Source: Hoeflea sp. BAL378 (GTDB taxonomy: Bacteria; Pseudomonadota; Alphaproteobacteria; Rhizobiales; Rhizobiaceae). Taken from it: a stretch of DNA of 46,146 bases. A program made the position numbers and the translations under genes. Positions 27,599-38,300 of the stretch are shown here, piece by piece; the first letter of the stretch is position 1; every line of letters starts with the position of its first letter. Where the stretch lies: positions 1-46,146 of the forward strand of contig NZ_JRJG01000043.1 of NCBI RefSeq assembly GCF_000759435.1, given 5' to 3'. The notes under the pieces are model-generated. The model had not been told where the DNA came from, ran no database searches, and worked only from the letters and a program-made list of their open reading frames with translations.

Positions 27599-28534
27599 TC
27601 AGGCCTTGAACACCCGGCGCGGGCGGAATTCGCCGCCGGCGACCTCGCCGATCGACAGCAGCGCGCCGCGGACATAGGCGCAGGCGTCGTCGGTGGCCAC
27701 CGGCGCGTCGCGGCCCCGGAGGATGACGGGATTGCCCATGCGGATCCGCTGCGCCTGGTCCTCGCTCAGATCAATGCGCGGCAACATGCCGAGCGCTTCG
27801 CCGGTCGGCACCAGGAAGGTGTCGAGCGCCGACAGCCGCTCGGCCTCGTCCTCGATCTCTTCGAGCGCGATCAGATCGGCGAGCGGAACCATGGCGTCCT
27901 CGGAGAACGGCGCGACCATGGTGCGGCGCAGGCCGGAGATGTGGCCGAAGCAGCCGAGTTCCCGGCCGAAATCGCGCGCAAGCGCACGGACATAGGTGCC
28001 CTTGCCGCATTCGACCTCGAACACCGCATGGTCGGCGTCGGGGCAACCCAGCAGCGTGATGCGGTGGATCTCGACCTCGCGCGGCGGAATGTCCACCACC
28101 TCGCCGTCGCGCGCCATGTCGTAGGCGCGTTCGCCGCCGATCTTGACGGCGGAGAAGGCCGGCGGCACCTGTTCGATCACGCCGGTGTAGGACGGCAGGA
28201 TCGCCTCGATCGCGGCGCTGTCGGGGCGGAGGTCGGAGGCTTGCGTGACCGCGCCCTCGAGATCGTCGGTGTTGCGTTCTTCGCCCCAGGCGACGGTGAA
28301 TTCATAGACCTTGCGGCCGTCCATCACATAGGGAACGGTCTTGGTGGCGTCGCCGAGCGCGATCGGCAGCATGCCCGAGGCCAGCGGGTCGAGCGTGCCG
28401 GCATGGCCGGCCTTTTCCGCCTTGAACAGCCATTTGATCTTGGAGACAGCCTCGGTGGAGCCGAAATCCCACGGTTTGTCGAGCACCAGCCAGCCGGAGA
28501 CGGGCCGGCCCTTTTTCTTGCCGCGACGGCCCAT
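27599..28534 (-). CDS. truB: tRNA pseudouridine(55) synthase TruB
   Basis: TruB makes pseudouridine 55 in the T-loop of tRNAs and acts as a tRNA chaperone. The 311-residue protein carries the catalytic Asp49 in [14 protein letters not shown] and the family segments [19 protein letters not shown] and [18 protein letters not shown] 28534 ([15 protein letters not shown]) is one base beyond the stop codon of the preceding gene, so translation is probably coupled. Upstream in-frame starts would overlap that gene by about 100 nt. It belongs to the rimP-nusA-infB-rbfA-truB cluster. Confidence 0.97.
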   Translation of the reverse strand: MGRRGKKKGRPVSGWLVLDKPWDFGSTEAVSKIKWLFKAEKAGHAGTLDPLASGMLPIALGDATKTVPYVMDGRKVYEFTVAWGEERNTDDLEGAVTQASDLRPDSAAIEAILPSYTGVIEQVPPAFSAVKIGGERAYDMARDGEVVDIPPREVEIHRITLLGCPDADHAVFEVECGKGTYVRALARDFGRELGCFGHISGLRRTMVAPFSEDAMVPLADLIALEEIEDEAERLSALDTFLVPTGEALGMLPRIDLSEDQAQRIRMGNPVILRGRDAPVATDDACAYVRGALLSIGEVAGGEFRPRRVFKA

Positions 28535-28535
28535 G

Positions 28536-28994
28536 TCAGTATCCCGGCTTCTTGTGGAAGGTTGCCGCCGTCCTGGCGACGCTGCCCGCCGGCATCGGCA
28601 TGGGCGCGCGTTTCTCGTAGTCGAGCGCATAGAGGCGCTTGGCGACCAGGTATCCGGCGGCGATCGTTCCGCCGTTCTCGGCGCGGTACAGAGTGCCCAG
28701 CTTCGCGACGATCAGCGGCTCGATGACGCCGAGCGGCGGCATTCCATGCGCCACCGCATCGAGCATCGCCGCTTCGTTTTCCGGCGCGTTGACGATCACC
28801 TCGATGGCGCGCATTTCCGGGTCGCCATGGGAGATTTCCTTCTTGCGGGCGTAGGGCAGGCCGCTTTCGACGATCAGGTCGACGATGAACACGGCGTCGT
28901 CATTGTCGACCGTCCGCAGGCAATTGGCATAGAGCGTCGCCCGGGCGTCGGTGGACATGGCGGCGATTTTTTCCGGCGTCACGAGTGTCGCCAT
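28536..28994 (-). CDS. Conserved protein of unknown function between rbfA and truB
   Basis: The 152-residue product starts at ATG 28994, one base beyond the rbfA stop, and ends one base before the truB start (TGACATG), so it is locked into the translation superoperon by likely coupling on both sides. An in-frame ATG at 29045 overlaps rbfA and is less likely. The protein has no signal peptide or membrane segment, is predicted soluble and probably mainly helical ([20 protein letters not shown]), and ends in a basic tail (FHKKPGY). I do not recognise a family. Context suggests a link to ribosome assembly or tRNA modification, but this is inference only. Confidence 0.8.
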   Translation of the reverse strand: MATLVTPEKIAAMSTDARATLYANCLRTVDNDDAVFIVDLIVESGLPYARKKEISHGDPEMRAIEVIVNAPENEAAMLDAVAHGMPPLGVIEPLIVAKLGTLYRAENGGTIAAGYLVAKRLYALDYEKRAPMPMPAGSVARTAATFHKKPGY

Positions 28995-28995
28995 C

Positions 28996-29430
28996 TTACT
29001 TTTCACCGTCTGAGGCGGCGTCGCCGGCATCGGCGTCGTCGTCATGCCCGAGGTCGCGGGCCACTTCGGGCGATTTCAGCAACCGGTCGATATGCTGGTA
29101 ATTGGCGAAGCTGGTGTCGTCGCGGAAGCGCAGTTCCGGGATGACGCGCATCTGCCTGAGATCCGGCGAGACGCGGCCGCGGATGAAGCGGGCGTTCTTG
29201 TTGAGCGCCGCAATGGTTTCCGTGTGATCCTCCACGCCCAAGGGCGTGACATAGGCGGTGGCGACCGTCAGGTCGGGCGACATGCGCACCTCGGTCACGG
29301 AAATCAGCGTGTTGGACAGCACCGGATCGCGGATGTCGCCGCGCTGCAGCGCCTGGGTGATGGCGGCGCGCACCTGTTCACCGACGCGCAGCATGCGCTG
29401 GGAGGGAGCCGATGAGGATGACTTGGTCAT
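28996..29430 (-). CDS. rbfA: 30S ribosome-binding factor RbfA
   Basis: RbfA binds immature 30S subunits and is needed for 16S rRNA 5' maturation. The 144-residue protein contains the KH-like core ([37 protein letters not shown] and [20 protein letters not shown]) followed by an acidic C-terminal tail ([15 protein letters not shown]) typical of alphaproteobacterial members. It lies downstream of infB, with a perfect 14-bp hairpin between them. Confidence 0.95.
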   Translation of the reverse strand: MTKSSSSAPSQRMLRVGEQVRAAITQALQRGDIRDPVLSNTLISVTEVRMSPDLTVATAYVTPLGVEDHTETIAALNKNARFIRGRVSPDLRQMRVIPELRFRDDTSFANYQHIDRLLKSPEVARDLGHDDDADAGDAASDGEK

Positions 29431-29482
29431 GAATTTCCAACCGAAATTGCGGGCGCTATAGCCCTGTCGCCAAAGAAGGGAG

Positions 29483-29513
29483 ACCCCTCCGGCGCAGGGT
29501 GCGCCGGAGGGGT
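29483..29513 (-). terminator. Perfect 14-bp hairpin between infB and rbfA
   Basis: ACCCCTCCGGCGCA (29483-29496) pairs exactly with 29500-29513 around a GGG loop, 7 bp beyond the infB stop. On the minus strand it is followed by CTCCCTTCTTT, a pyrimidine run with few consecutive Ts. It could be a partial terminator or a stability element that lowers rbfA-truB expression relative to infB. Confidence 0.6.
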
Positions 29514-29520
29514 AGTCCGA

Positions 29521-32109
<2,589 letters not shown>

Positions 32110-32174
32110 TCCGTATCCGTTTCCGCGGGAAACCGCATCGCGCCCGTGCGCGCCGGCTTCTTGATCGTTTGCAC

Positions 32175-32225
32175 CCGGGCGAAGCGCCCGGAAGCCCGTC
32201 TTCAGTCCGGTCCCGCTTCGGGACC
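32175..32225 (-). other. Two short hairpins at the ylxR-infB junction
   Basis: A perfect 7-bp stem with AAG loop lies at 32175-32191 in the infB leader. Another perfect 7-bp stem with a 3-nt loop lies at 32209-32225, overlapping the ylxR 3' end. Neither has a U-run. They may tune IF-2 translation or RNA decay, but this is not shown. Confidence 0.35.
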
Positions 32226-32828
32226 GTTCCTGTAGCGCGCAAGCATCTTTGCGCGCTTCACTACACCCTCACCGGCCTGCCCTGCAAGCGCGGCGGCATG
32301 GATAAAAGCGCCTTCGCCCATGGCGAGCGCCAATTCTTCGGCTGAAAACAGCCGAAAGACGGGTATCTCCGCCTCGGTCACACCCAGCGCCCGGGCCGTG
32401 TTGGCCTGCCTGAGCTTGCGGACGCCATCGTCGGCGGCGTCGCTCGCATGCATCAGCGCGATGGCCGAGCCCGACCGCACGGCGTCCTCGACCTTGCCCG
32501 ATCCGGTGATGAACTGGCCCGACTTGCGCGCCATGTTCATCATGCCGAAAAGGCTGTCGCACAAGAGCCGGTCGACCACGCCGCCCAGCTCCGGATCGGT
32601 GGTCACCTCGGTCTTGAGCGCCCTGCCGAACAGCTTGCGCTTGACCGCCAGGTCCACCATCGTCCGCTCCGCCGTCACCCAGCAGCCGCGCCCGGGAAGA
32701 GCCTGGCGCAGATCCGGAACCACCGAACCGTCGGGCCCGGCCACGAACCGGATTAATCCATCGGGCTGGCCGCGGTCCCGGGTCACAATGCACATTCGGT
32801 CGTTCACGGGCTCGATCCTGACCTTCAC
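32202..32828 (-). CDS. ylxR: RNA-binding protein YlxR fused to an L7Ae-like domain
   Basis: The 208-residue protein joins an N-terminal YlxR (DUF448) domain ([18 protein letters not shown] ... GRGCWVTAE, residues 12-95) to a C-terminal L7Ae/YlxQ-like domain ([24 protein letters not shown], about 97-190). In Firmicutes these are separate genes ylxR and ylxQ of the nusA-infB operon; the fusion is usual in alphaproteobacteria. It binds RNA, but the exact role is unsettled. The start is GTG 32828 with GGAGG 8 nt upstream. nusA ends 26 bp before it. Confidence 0.92.
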   Translation of the reverse strand: MKVRIEPVNDRMCIVTRDRGQPDGLIRFVAGPDGSVVPDLRQALPGRGCWVTAERTMVDLAVKRKLFGRALKTEVTTDPELGGVVDRLLCDSLFGMMNMARKSGQFITGSGKVEDAVRSGSAIALMHASDAADDGVRKLRQANTARALGVTEAEIPVFRLFSAEELALAMGEGAFIHAAALAGQAGEGVVKRAKMLARYRNGPEAGPD

Positions 32829-32854
32829 CGCACAGCCTCCGGCGACGTCAGGCC

Positions 32855-34474
32855 TCAGGCCTCTTCGCCATCCGCCCCGGCGTCCGCTTCCGCGGCGCCG
32901 CCTTCGTCCTCTTCGACCACCAGCTCGTCCTCGGTGATCCAGCCGACGGCGAGACGCGCCTGGAGGATCATCTGCTCGGCTTCGGTGCGGGACACATCGA
33001 GACCGGTGAACAGGCCGTCGAAGCGCTTGGTCTCGCCGTTCTTGCGTTCCGACCAGCCGGTCAGGTCGTCAACGGCGCAGCCGGCGAAATCTTCCACGGT
33101 CTTGATGCCGTCCTTGCCCAGCGCCACCATCATCGGCGTGGTCATGCCCGGCACGGTCCGGAGTTCGTCCTCGACGCCCAGCTCCTTGCGCTTGGCGTCG
33201 AGCTCGGCCTCGAGCTTGTCGAGATATTCGCGCGCCCGGGTCTGCAGCTCGTTGGCGGTCTCCTCGTCGAAGCCCTCGATCGCGGTGATTTCACCGATGT
33301 CGACATAGGCCACTTCCTCGACCTGGCTGAAGCCTTCGGAGGCCAGCACCTGGCCGACCATCTCGTCGACATCCAGCGCTTCCATGAACAGGGCGGTGCG
33401 CTCGTTGAATTCCTTCTGGCGGCGCTGGCTTTCCTCTTCCTCGGTCAGGATGTCGATGTCCCAGCCGGTGAGCTGCGAGGCCAGGCGGACGTTCTGCCCG
33501 CGGCGGCCGATGGCCAGCGAGAGCTGTTCGTCGGGCACCACCACCTCGATGCGCTCGGCGTCCTCGTCGAGCACGACCTTGGAGACCTCGGCCGGCTGCA
33601 GCGCGTTGACGATGAAGCTCGCCGGCGACGGCGACCAGGGAATGATGTCGATCTTCTCGCCCTGCAATTCGCCGACGACCGCCTGGACGCGGCTGCCGCG
33701 CATGCCGACGCAGGCGCCGACCGGATCGATCGAGGAATCGTTGGAGATCACGGCGATCTTGGCGCGGCTGCCCGGATCGCGGGCGACCGAGCGGATCTCG
33801 ATGATGCCGTCGTAGATTTCCGGCACTTCCATCGTGAACAGCTTGACCATGAACTGCGGATGGGTGCGCGACAGGAAGATCTGCGGGCCGCGCTGCTCGC
33901 GGCGGACGTCGTAGACATAGGCGCGGACGCGGTCGCCGTAGCGGAAGGCTTCGCGCGGGATGGTCTCGTCGCGGCGGATGATGCCTTCGCCGCGGCCGAG
34001 ATCGACGATGACGTTGCCGTATTCGACGCGCTTGACGGTGCCGTTGACGATCTCGCCGATGCGGTCCTTGAACTCGTCATACTGGCGGTCGCGCTCGGCC
34101 TCGCGCACCTTCTGCACGATCACCTGCTTGGCCGACTGGGCGGCGATGCGACCGAAATCCATCGGCGGCAGCGGATCGGCGATGAAGTCGCCGAGCTGCG
34201 CATCGGGATTGCGGTCGCGCGCGATCAGCAGCGGGATCTGGGTGGCATAGTCCTCGGCGTGCTCGACGACTTCGAGCAGGCGCTGCAGGCGGATCTCGCC
34301 GGTCTTGGCGTTGATGTCAGCGCGGATGTTGGATTCCGATCCGTAGCGCGACCGCGCGGCCTTCTGGATCGCGTCCGCCATGGCGGCGATGACGATCTCG
34401 CGGTCAATGGACTTCTCGCGCGCGACCGCGTCGGCGATCTGAAGAAGCTCAAGCCTGTTTGCACTGACTGCCAT
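32855..34474 (-). CDS. nusA: Transcription termination/antitermination factor NusA
   Basis: NusA binds RNA polymerase and nascent RNA to modulate pausing, termination and rRNA antitermination. The 539-residue protein has the N-terminal polymerase-binding domain ([22 protein letters not shown], shown in parts: [20 protein letters not shown]), an S1 domain ([20 protein letters not shown]), two KH domains (about 230-345, [12 protein letters not shown]), helix-hairpin-helix repeats, and an acidic tail ([19 protein letters not shown]). ATG 34474 has GGAG upstream. An in-frame start at 34558 would read through the hairpin array and is rejected. rimP is 160 bp upstream. Confidence 0.97.
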   Translation of the reverse strand: MAVSANRLELLQIADAVAREKSIDREIVIAAMADAIQKAARSRYGSESNIRADINAKTGEIRLQRLLEVVEHAEDYATQIPLLIARDRNPDAQLGDFIADPLPPMDFGRIAAQSAKQVIVQKVREAERDRQYDEFKDRIGEIVNGTVKRVEYGNVIVDLGRGEGIIRRDETIPREAFRYGDRVRAYVYDVRREQRGPQIFLSRTHPQFMVKLFTMEVPEIYDGIIEIRSVARDPGSRAKIAVISNDSSIDPVGACVGMRGSRVQAVVGELQGEKIDIIPWSPSPASFIVNALQPAEVSKVVLDEDAERIEVVVPDEQLSLAIGRRGQNVRLASQLTGWDIDILTEEEESQRRQKEFNERTALFMEALDVDEMVGQVLASEGFSQVEEVAYVDIGEITAIEGFDEETANELQTRAREYLDKLEAELDAKRKELGVEDELRTVPGMTTPMMVALGKDGIKTVEDFAGCAVDDLTGWSERKNGETKRFDGLFTGLDVSRTEAEQMILQARLAVGWITEDELVVEEDEGGAAEADAGADGEEA

Positions 34475-34491
34475 GTCTGTCTCCATGTGTC

Positions 34492-34595
34492 GGCCCGCGA
34501 CCGTGCGGGCCTTGTCTGGTTCTGGCCCGGCACCCCGGGTCTGGTTCTGGCCCGACACCCGGGCCGGGTCTGGTTTGGCCCGTCAACCGGGCCGG
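34492..34595 (-). repeat. Array of four hairpins with repeated linkers in the nusA leader
   Basis: Four consecutive perfect stems lie between rimP and nusA: 34492-34511 (7 bp), 34526-34539 (5 bp), 34549-34565 (6 bp) and 34577-34593 (6 bp). The last two share arms GGCCCG/CGGGCC with different 5-nt loops. Linkers repeat TCTGGTT(C)T on the plus strand, read in the transcript as AGAACCAGA or AAACCAGA. The copies are 25-29 nt tandem units (34515-34539, 34540-34568, 34569-34595). It lies 18 bp before the nusA ATG. A role in NusA control is possible but not shown. Confidence 0.75.
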
Positions 34596-34634
34596 ATCGA
34601 TGCCCCGGAGGGCGGACGTCGTCTCAAAGCTGGC

Positions 34635-35255
34635 TCAGGCGCTGTCGCCGGCGTCGTCCGGCTCGTCCGTATCGGCGCCATTGGCGGCGGCAGCCGCCTT
34701 GGCGGCCTTGTCGGCGCGAAGCGATTCGCGGATCAGGTCGTCGGTCAGCACCAGCTTGGCCTCGGCGAGCGCCGAGAAGGGGATGACCGCAATATTGTCT
34801 TCGCCATAGGCCGGCTGATCGCGCTCGATCGAGAAACCGGTCTCCGTGACATTCCGGATATAGCCGCGGAACCGCTTGCGGCCATTGATCAGCACCGAGG
34901 CGTCGCAACGGGCGAGGTGACCCTCCCAGCGGACGAAATCGGACTTGCGCACCAGCGGCCTGTCGATGCCGGGCGACGAGATTTCCAGATGATACGCCTT
35001 TTCCACCGGATCTTCCACATCCAGCACCGGAGAAACCGCGCGCGACACCGCCTCGCAGTCCTCGACGCTCATGGTGCCGTCATTGCGCTCGGCCATGATC
35101 TGCAGCGTATTGCCGTTCTGCCCTGACATCCGCACGCGCACCAGCCGCATGTCGAGGGCCTCGATCACCGGCTCGACGATTTCGGCAATGCGCGCGTCAA
35201 CGCCGGTCTCGGTGACCAGTCTTTGATCGTTGGGCATTGCTGGCTCGTCTGTCAT
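34635..35255 (-). CDS. rimP: Ribosome maturation factor RimP
   Basis: RimP helps assemble the 30S subunit. The 206-residue protein has the N-terminal alpha/beta domain ([19 protein letters not shown], then [20 protein letters not shown] with the SPG signature) and a C-terminal SH3-like domain ([15 protein letters not shown]). The C-terminus has an Ala- and Asp-rich extension ([16 protein letters not shown]) common in alphaproteobacteria. ATG 35255 ([13 protein letters not shown]) has GAGGA upstream. It is the first gene of the rimP-nusA-ylxR-infB unit; the metY tRNA found before rimP in E. coli is absent here. Confidence 0.94.
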   Translation of the reverse strand: MTDEPAMPNDQRLVTETGVDARIAEIVEPVIEALDMRLVRVRMSGQNGNTLQIMAERNDGTMSVEDCEAVSRAVSPVLDVEDPVEKAYHLEISSPGIDRPLVRKSDFVRWEGHLARCDASVLINGRKRFRGYIRNVTETGFSIERDQPAYGEDNIAVIPFSALAEAKLVLTDDLIRESLRADKAAKAAAAANGADTDEPDDAGDSA

Positions 35256-35313
35256 AGGGCCGGATCCTCGCTCTGGTTCGGCTGATCGCCTGCCGCCACC
35301 GGGCATGGGCAAC

Positions 35314-35350
35314 AAAAAAGAGCGGGTCCTTGCGGGCCCACCCTTGCTCT
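35314..35350 (-). terminator. Intrinsic terminator after trmB
   Basis: On the minus strand a stem AGAGC/GCTCT continues into GGGT/ACCC with a 2-nt bulge and is followed by a run of five to six T residues. It lies about 115 bp beyond the trmB stop and about 60 bp before the rimP start, so it separates the metK-trmB transcript from the rimP-nusA-infB superoperon. Confidence 0.75.
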
Positions 35351-35465
35351 AACGATCAAGAATTTGAGCGGTGTATAGCCTGAATCGGCGCGGCGGGCAA
35401 GACAATTCCCCCTCGCCCTACCGCAGCCATACTACAAGTGCCGGCCTTGGCCCGGCCAGGACGGA

Positions 35466-36170
35466 TCAGGCGGCGCGCACGAACTCGAGATAGCATGGGG
35501 TGCGGCCCTCGCGCACGGCTTTGGCCTCGTAGCGGGTGCCGGGCCAGCCTTCCGGCGGATCGCGCCAGTCGCGGGCGGTGCGGGCGGTCCACTCGAAATC
35601 GGGATGGGCGGCGATGTGGGTCAGCGTCCAGTTGACATAGGTGTCGATGTCGGAGGCGAAGCCGAAGCGGCCGCCGGGCCTGAGCACGCGGGCGAAGCGG
35701 TCGAGATTGGCTTTCGAGACAAAGCGCCGCTTCCAGTGCTTCTTCTTGGGCCAAGGGTCGGGATAGAGCAGGTCGATCCGATCGAGGCAGGCGTCGGGCA
35801 GCCAGTCGAGCACGCGCGTGGCGTCGTCGTCATAGACACGGATGTTGGCGAGGCCCGCGGTTTCGAGCTGGCCCAGCATCTTGGCCATGGAATTGACGAA
35901 GGGCTCGACGCCGATGAAGCCGGTGCCGGGCGACTGCGCCGCCCAGTGCAGCAGGTGCTCGCCGCCGCCAAAGCCGATTTCGAGCCGGATCTCGCCGACC
36001 GGCTTGGGCCACAGGCTCGCAAGCTCCGCAGGCGGAAGCGTCGACAGGTCGAGCTTCAGCGCGGGCAGAAGCGAGGACAGCGCCGCGGCCTGCGGCGCCT
36101 TCATCGTCTTGCCCCGGCGCCGGCCGTAGAAGGCTTCGGTGGAGCGCGAGCGTCTCTGGGGAAGGGTCAT
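35466..36170 (-). CDS. trmB: tRNA (guanine-N7)-methyltransferase TrmB
   Basis: TrmB makes m7G46 in the tRNA variable loop using SAM. The 234-residue protein has the SAM-binding segment [16 protein letters not shown], the family motif [18 protein letters not shown] and [21 protein letters not shown] 36170 ([20 protein letters not shown]) has GGAG upstream and matches rhizobial starts; the longer in-frame reading is unlikely. It follows metK by 61 bp, so the SAM-making and a SAM-using enzyme are co-transcribed. Confidence 0.96.
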   Translation of the reverse strand: MTLPQRRSRSTEAFYGRRRGKTMKAPQAAALSSLLPALKLDLSTLPPAELASLWPKPVGEIRLEIGFGGGEHLLHWAAQSPGTGFIGVEPFVNSMAKMLGQLETAGLANIRVYDDDATRVLDWLPDACLDRIDLLYPDPWPKKKHWKRRFVSKANLDRFARVLRPGGRFGFASDIDTYVNWTLTHIAAHPDFEWTARTARDWRDPPEGWPGTRYEAKAVREGRTPCYLEFVRAA

Positions 36171-36231
36171 GACGCTCTCCGCATCGGCCTGGGGTCCGCC
36201 TGGCAGCATCTCACGATCGTGGTGCGCCTAT

Positions 36232-37473
36232 TCAGCCCTTGAGGGCGTCCTTGAGCGGCTTGACCAGATCGAGCTTCTCCCAGGAGAACGAGCCGTCGCG
36301 GCCGGCCTTGCGGCCGAAATGGCCGTAGGCCGCGGTGCGGGCGTAGATCGGCTTGTTCAGGTCGAGATGCTTGCGGATGCCGCGCGGGGTCAGGTCCATC
36401 ACCTTGGGCAGCGCGTCTTCGAGCGCTGCTTCCGACACCTTGCCGGTGTCGTGGAAATTGACGTTGATCGACAGCGGCTGCGCCACGCCGATGGCGTAGG
36501 AGAGCTGGATGGTGCAGCGCTCGGCGAAGCCCGCGGCGACCGCGTTCTTGGCGAGGTAGCGCGCGGCATAGGCGGCCGAGCGGTCGACCTTGGTGGTGTC
36601 CTTGCCCGAGAAGGCGCCGCCGCCATGGGGCGCCGCGCCGCCATAGGTGTCGACGATGATCTTGCGGCCGGTCAGCCCGGCGTCGCCGTCGGGACCGCCG
36701 ATCTCGAACTTGCCGGTGGGATTGATGTACCATTTGCAGTCGGCGGCGATCGGCAGGCCTTCGAGCGCCTGGCGGATATAGGGTTCGACGACTTCGCGGA
36801 CCTTGGCCGAATCCCAGCTTCCGTCGAGATGCTGGGTGGACAGCACGATGGAGACGATTTCCGAGGGCTTGCCATCGACATAGCGCACGGTGATCTGGCT
36901 CTTGGCGTCCGGGCCGAGCTTGCCGGCGTCGCCCTCGCCCTTGTGGCGGGCGGCGGCGAGAAGTTCGAGGATCTTGTGGCTGTAGTAGATCGGCGCCGGC
37001 ATGAGTTCCGGGGTCTCGGTGCAGGCGTAGCCGAACATGATGCCCTGGTCGCCTGCGCCTTCCGAGCCCTGCTGGTCGGAGGCGTTGTCGACGCCCTGGG
37101 CGATATGGGCGGACTGGAAGTGCAGCAGCACCTCGACCTTGGCGGTCTTCCAGTGGAAGCCTTCCTGCTCATAGCCGATGGCCTTGATGGCCTTGCGCGC
37201 TGCGGACTTGAACTTGGCCGGATTGATGACGTCCTTGCCGTTCTTGTCCTTCTTGGTCAGCGACGGCGGCACCCGCACTTCGCCTGCGATGACGACGCGG
37301 TTGGTGGTCGCAAGGGTCTCGCAGGCAACGCGCACGCTCCAGGGATCGACGCCGGTCTTCTTCGCTTCGCGGTAGACCAGGTCGACGATCTCGTCCGAAA
37401 TGCGGTCGCACACCTTGTCGGGGTGACCTTCGGATACGGATTCACTGGTGAAAAGAAAACTCGAGCGCTCCAT
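36232..37473 (-). CDS. metK: S-adenosylmethionine synthetase
   Basis: MetK makes SAM from methionine and ATP. The 413-residue protein has the family landmarks: [21 protein letters not shown] at the start (in parts [14 protein letters not shown]), the [12 protein letters not shown] hexapeptide region, and the P-loop-like [22 protein letters not shown]. Length is slightly above E. coli MetK (384), usual for alphaproteobacteria. ATG 37473 has GGAG upstream. The leader holds a palindrome matching the SahR-type operator I recall (37544-37563) and a long hairpin (37629-37666). Confidence 0.97.
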   Translation of the reverse strand: MERSSFLFTSESVSEGHPDKVCDRISDEIVDLVYREAKKTGVDPWSVRVACETLATTNRVVIAGEVRVPPSLTKKDKNGKDVINPAKFKSAARKAIKAIGYEQEGFHWKTAKVEVLLHFQSAHIAQGVDNASDQQGSEGAGDQGIMFGYACTETPELMPAPIYYSHKILELLAAARHKGEGDAGKLGPDAKSQITVRYVDGKPSEIVSIVLSTQHLDGSWDSAKVREVVEPYIRQALEGLPIAADCKWYINPTGKFEIGGPDGDAGLTGRKIIVDTYGGAAPHGGGAFSGKDTTKVDRSAAYAARYLAKNAVAAGFAERCTIQLSYAIGVAQPLSINVNFHDTGKVSEAALEDALPKVMDLTPRGIRKHLDLNKPIYARTAAYGHFGRKAGRDGSFSWEKLDLVKPLKDALKG

Positions 37474-37524
37474 TGCGGGCTCCATCAAGGGTCAAGATGC
37501 TGCTTCTTAGTGACAACGTGCCCC

Positions 37525-37539
37525 TCTGACAAGGTCAGA
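37525..37539 (-). promoter_or_regulatory. Short palindrome in the metK leader
   Basis: TCTGAC and GTCAGA pair exactly around AAG, between the 37544-37563 palindrome and the metK ATG. It could be an operator half or a small RNA hairpin; nothing more can be said. Confidence 0.3.
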
Positions 37540-37543
37540 ATGA

Positions 37544-37563
37544 CATAAATATATCTTGATATG
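37544..37563 (-). promoter_or_regulatory. Candidate SahR-type operator upstream of metK
   Basis: The 20-bp imperfect palindrome (plus strand CATAAATATATCTTGATATG) lies 70 bp before the metK ATG in an AT-rich patch. Its minus-strand centre matches 14 of 16 bases of ATAAAGATATCTTTAT, which I recall as the site of the ArsR-family, S-adenosylhomocysteine-responsive repressor SahR. The palindrome is directly visible; the regulator is recalled knowledge and no sahR gene is in the window. Confidence 0.4.
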
Positions 37564-37628
37564 ATGGAAAGCGCGCAGTCTCCGCCGCTCCGGCGGCGCA
37601 ACGCGAAGCATCGGCACTGCACGCAAAC

Positions 37629-37666
37629 GCATGCCGTCCCGGGCGCTCCCGCCTGGAACGGCATGC
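37629..37666. other. Long hairpin between phrR and metK
   Basis: A perfect 9-bp outer stem (GCATGCCGT with ACGGCATGC) continues inward, after one C-A mismatch, with six more pairs including one G-T wobble around a 6-nt loop. It lies about 60 bp beyond the phrR stop. There is no U-run on the minus strand, so it could be a weak phrR terminator or part of a metK leader RNA. Confidence 0.5.
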
Positions 37667-37727
37667 AAACGTCTCAACCCACGGGCAAGCCGCCCGAGCG
37701 CGGCAGGCTTGACGGAACGGCGGGCGC

Positions 37728-38147
37728 TTAGTTGGTTTCAGGCTCGGAGGCGAGGGACTTGACGAGATCGACCAGCTTGCGCCGAACCTTGGGATCAGGG
37801 ATCTTGATGAAGGCGCGATTGAGCTGCAGGCCTTCCGAGGACGACAGGAAGTCGACCACGTAGTTGGAGCTGTTGGCTTCGGCCATCCCGGGCTGGCCCG
37901 TGGCTGGATCGCCCGGAGCGTCCTCGAAGAAGAAGCTGACCGGCACGTTGAGAATGGTGGAGATGTTCTGCAGCCGGCTGGCGCCAACGCGGTTGGTGCC
38001 CTTTTCATACTTCTGGATCTGCTGGAACGTGATGCCTAACGCCTCGCCGAGCTTCTCCTGGCTCATGCCGAGCATCGTCCGCCTCAGGCGGACGCGACTT
38101 CCGACGTGGATGTCGATCGGATTGGGCTTTTTCTTGTTTTCAATCAT
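37728..38147 (-). CDS. phrR: XRE-family transcriptional regulator (PhrR-like)
   Basis: The 139-residue protein has an N-terminal XRE/Cro helix-turn-helix (about 15-70: RVRLRRTMLGMSQEKLGEAL, ITFQQIQKYEKGTNRV) and a C-terminal region ending in KLVDLVKSLASE. Sequence and position beside lnt match PhrR of Sinorhizobium, an acid-inducible regulator adjacent to actA (lnt). Rhizobia carry several paralogues, so the symbol is tentative. The leader contains a perfect TGATTG/CAATCA palindrome (38198-38212) that could be its own operator. Confidence 0.82.
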   Translation of the reverse strand: MIENKKKPNPIDIHVGSRVRLRRTMLGMSQEKLGEALGITFQQIQKYEKGTNRVGASRLQNISTILNVPVSFFFEDAPGDPATGQPGMAEANSSNYVVDFLSSSEGLQLNRAFIKIPDPKVRRKLVDLVKSLASEPETN

Positions 38148-38197
38148 ATTCTGGTCCTGACAAGAGCCTGAGACTCTCTGGTTGGTTTATCCCGCTT

Positions 38198-38212
38198 TGA
38201 TTGCACCAATCA
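38198..38212 (-). promoter_or_regulatory. Candidate operator upstream of phrR
   Basis: TGATTG and CAATCA are perfect 6-bp inverted arms spaced by 3 bp, 51 bp before the phrR ATG in an AT-rich stretch. Such short symmetric sites suit XRE dimers and would fit autoregulation. Evidence is only positional. Confidence 0.3.
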
Positions 38213-38300
38213 TACTCCAAAAGCTGTGGGTCCGCACAGACTGACTTGGGAACGGGAACTGGGTTGACGAAAACGACTATGCTATTTTAGGGGTTTTGCG

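Noticed and set aside
34475-34558. Longer NusA starting at 34558
   Set aside because: The extra 28 residues would be encoded by the hairpin array, do not resemble NusA, and the ATG at 34474 has a good ribosome-binding site.
35256-35465. Initiator tRNA (metY) upstream of rimP, as in E. coli
   Set aside because: No cloverleaf or CCA-ending tRNA sequence is present; the gap holds the trmB terminator and the rimP leader.
37474-37727. SAM riboswitch upstream of metK
   Set aside because: I looked for SAM-II, SAM/SAH and SAM-I like patterns and saw none. The palindromes there fit a protein operator or plain hairpins better.
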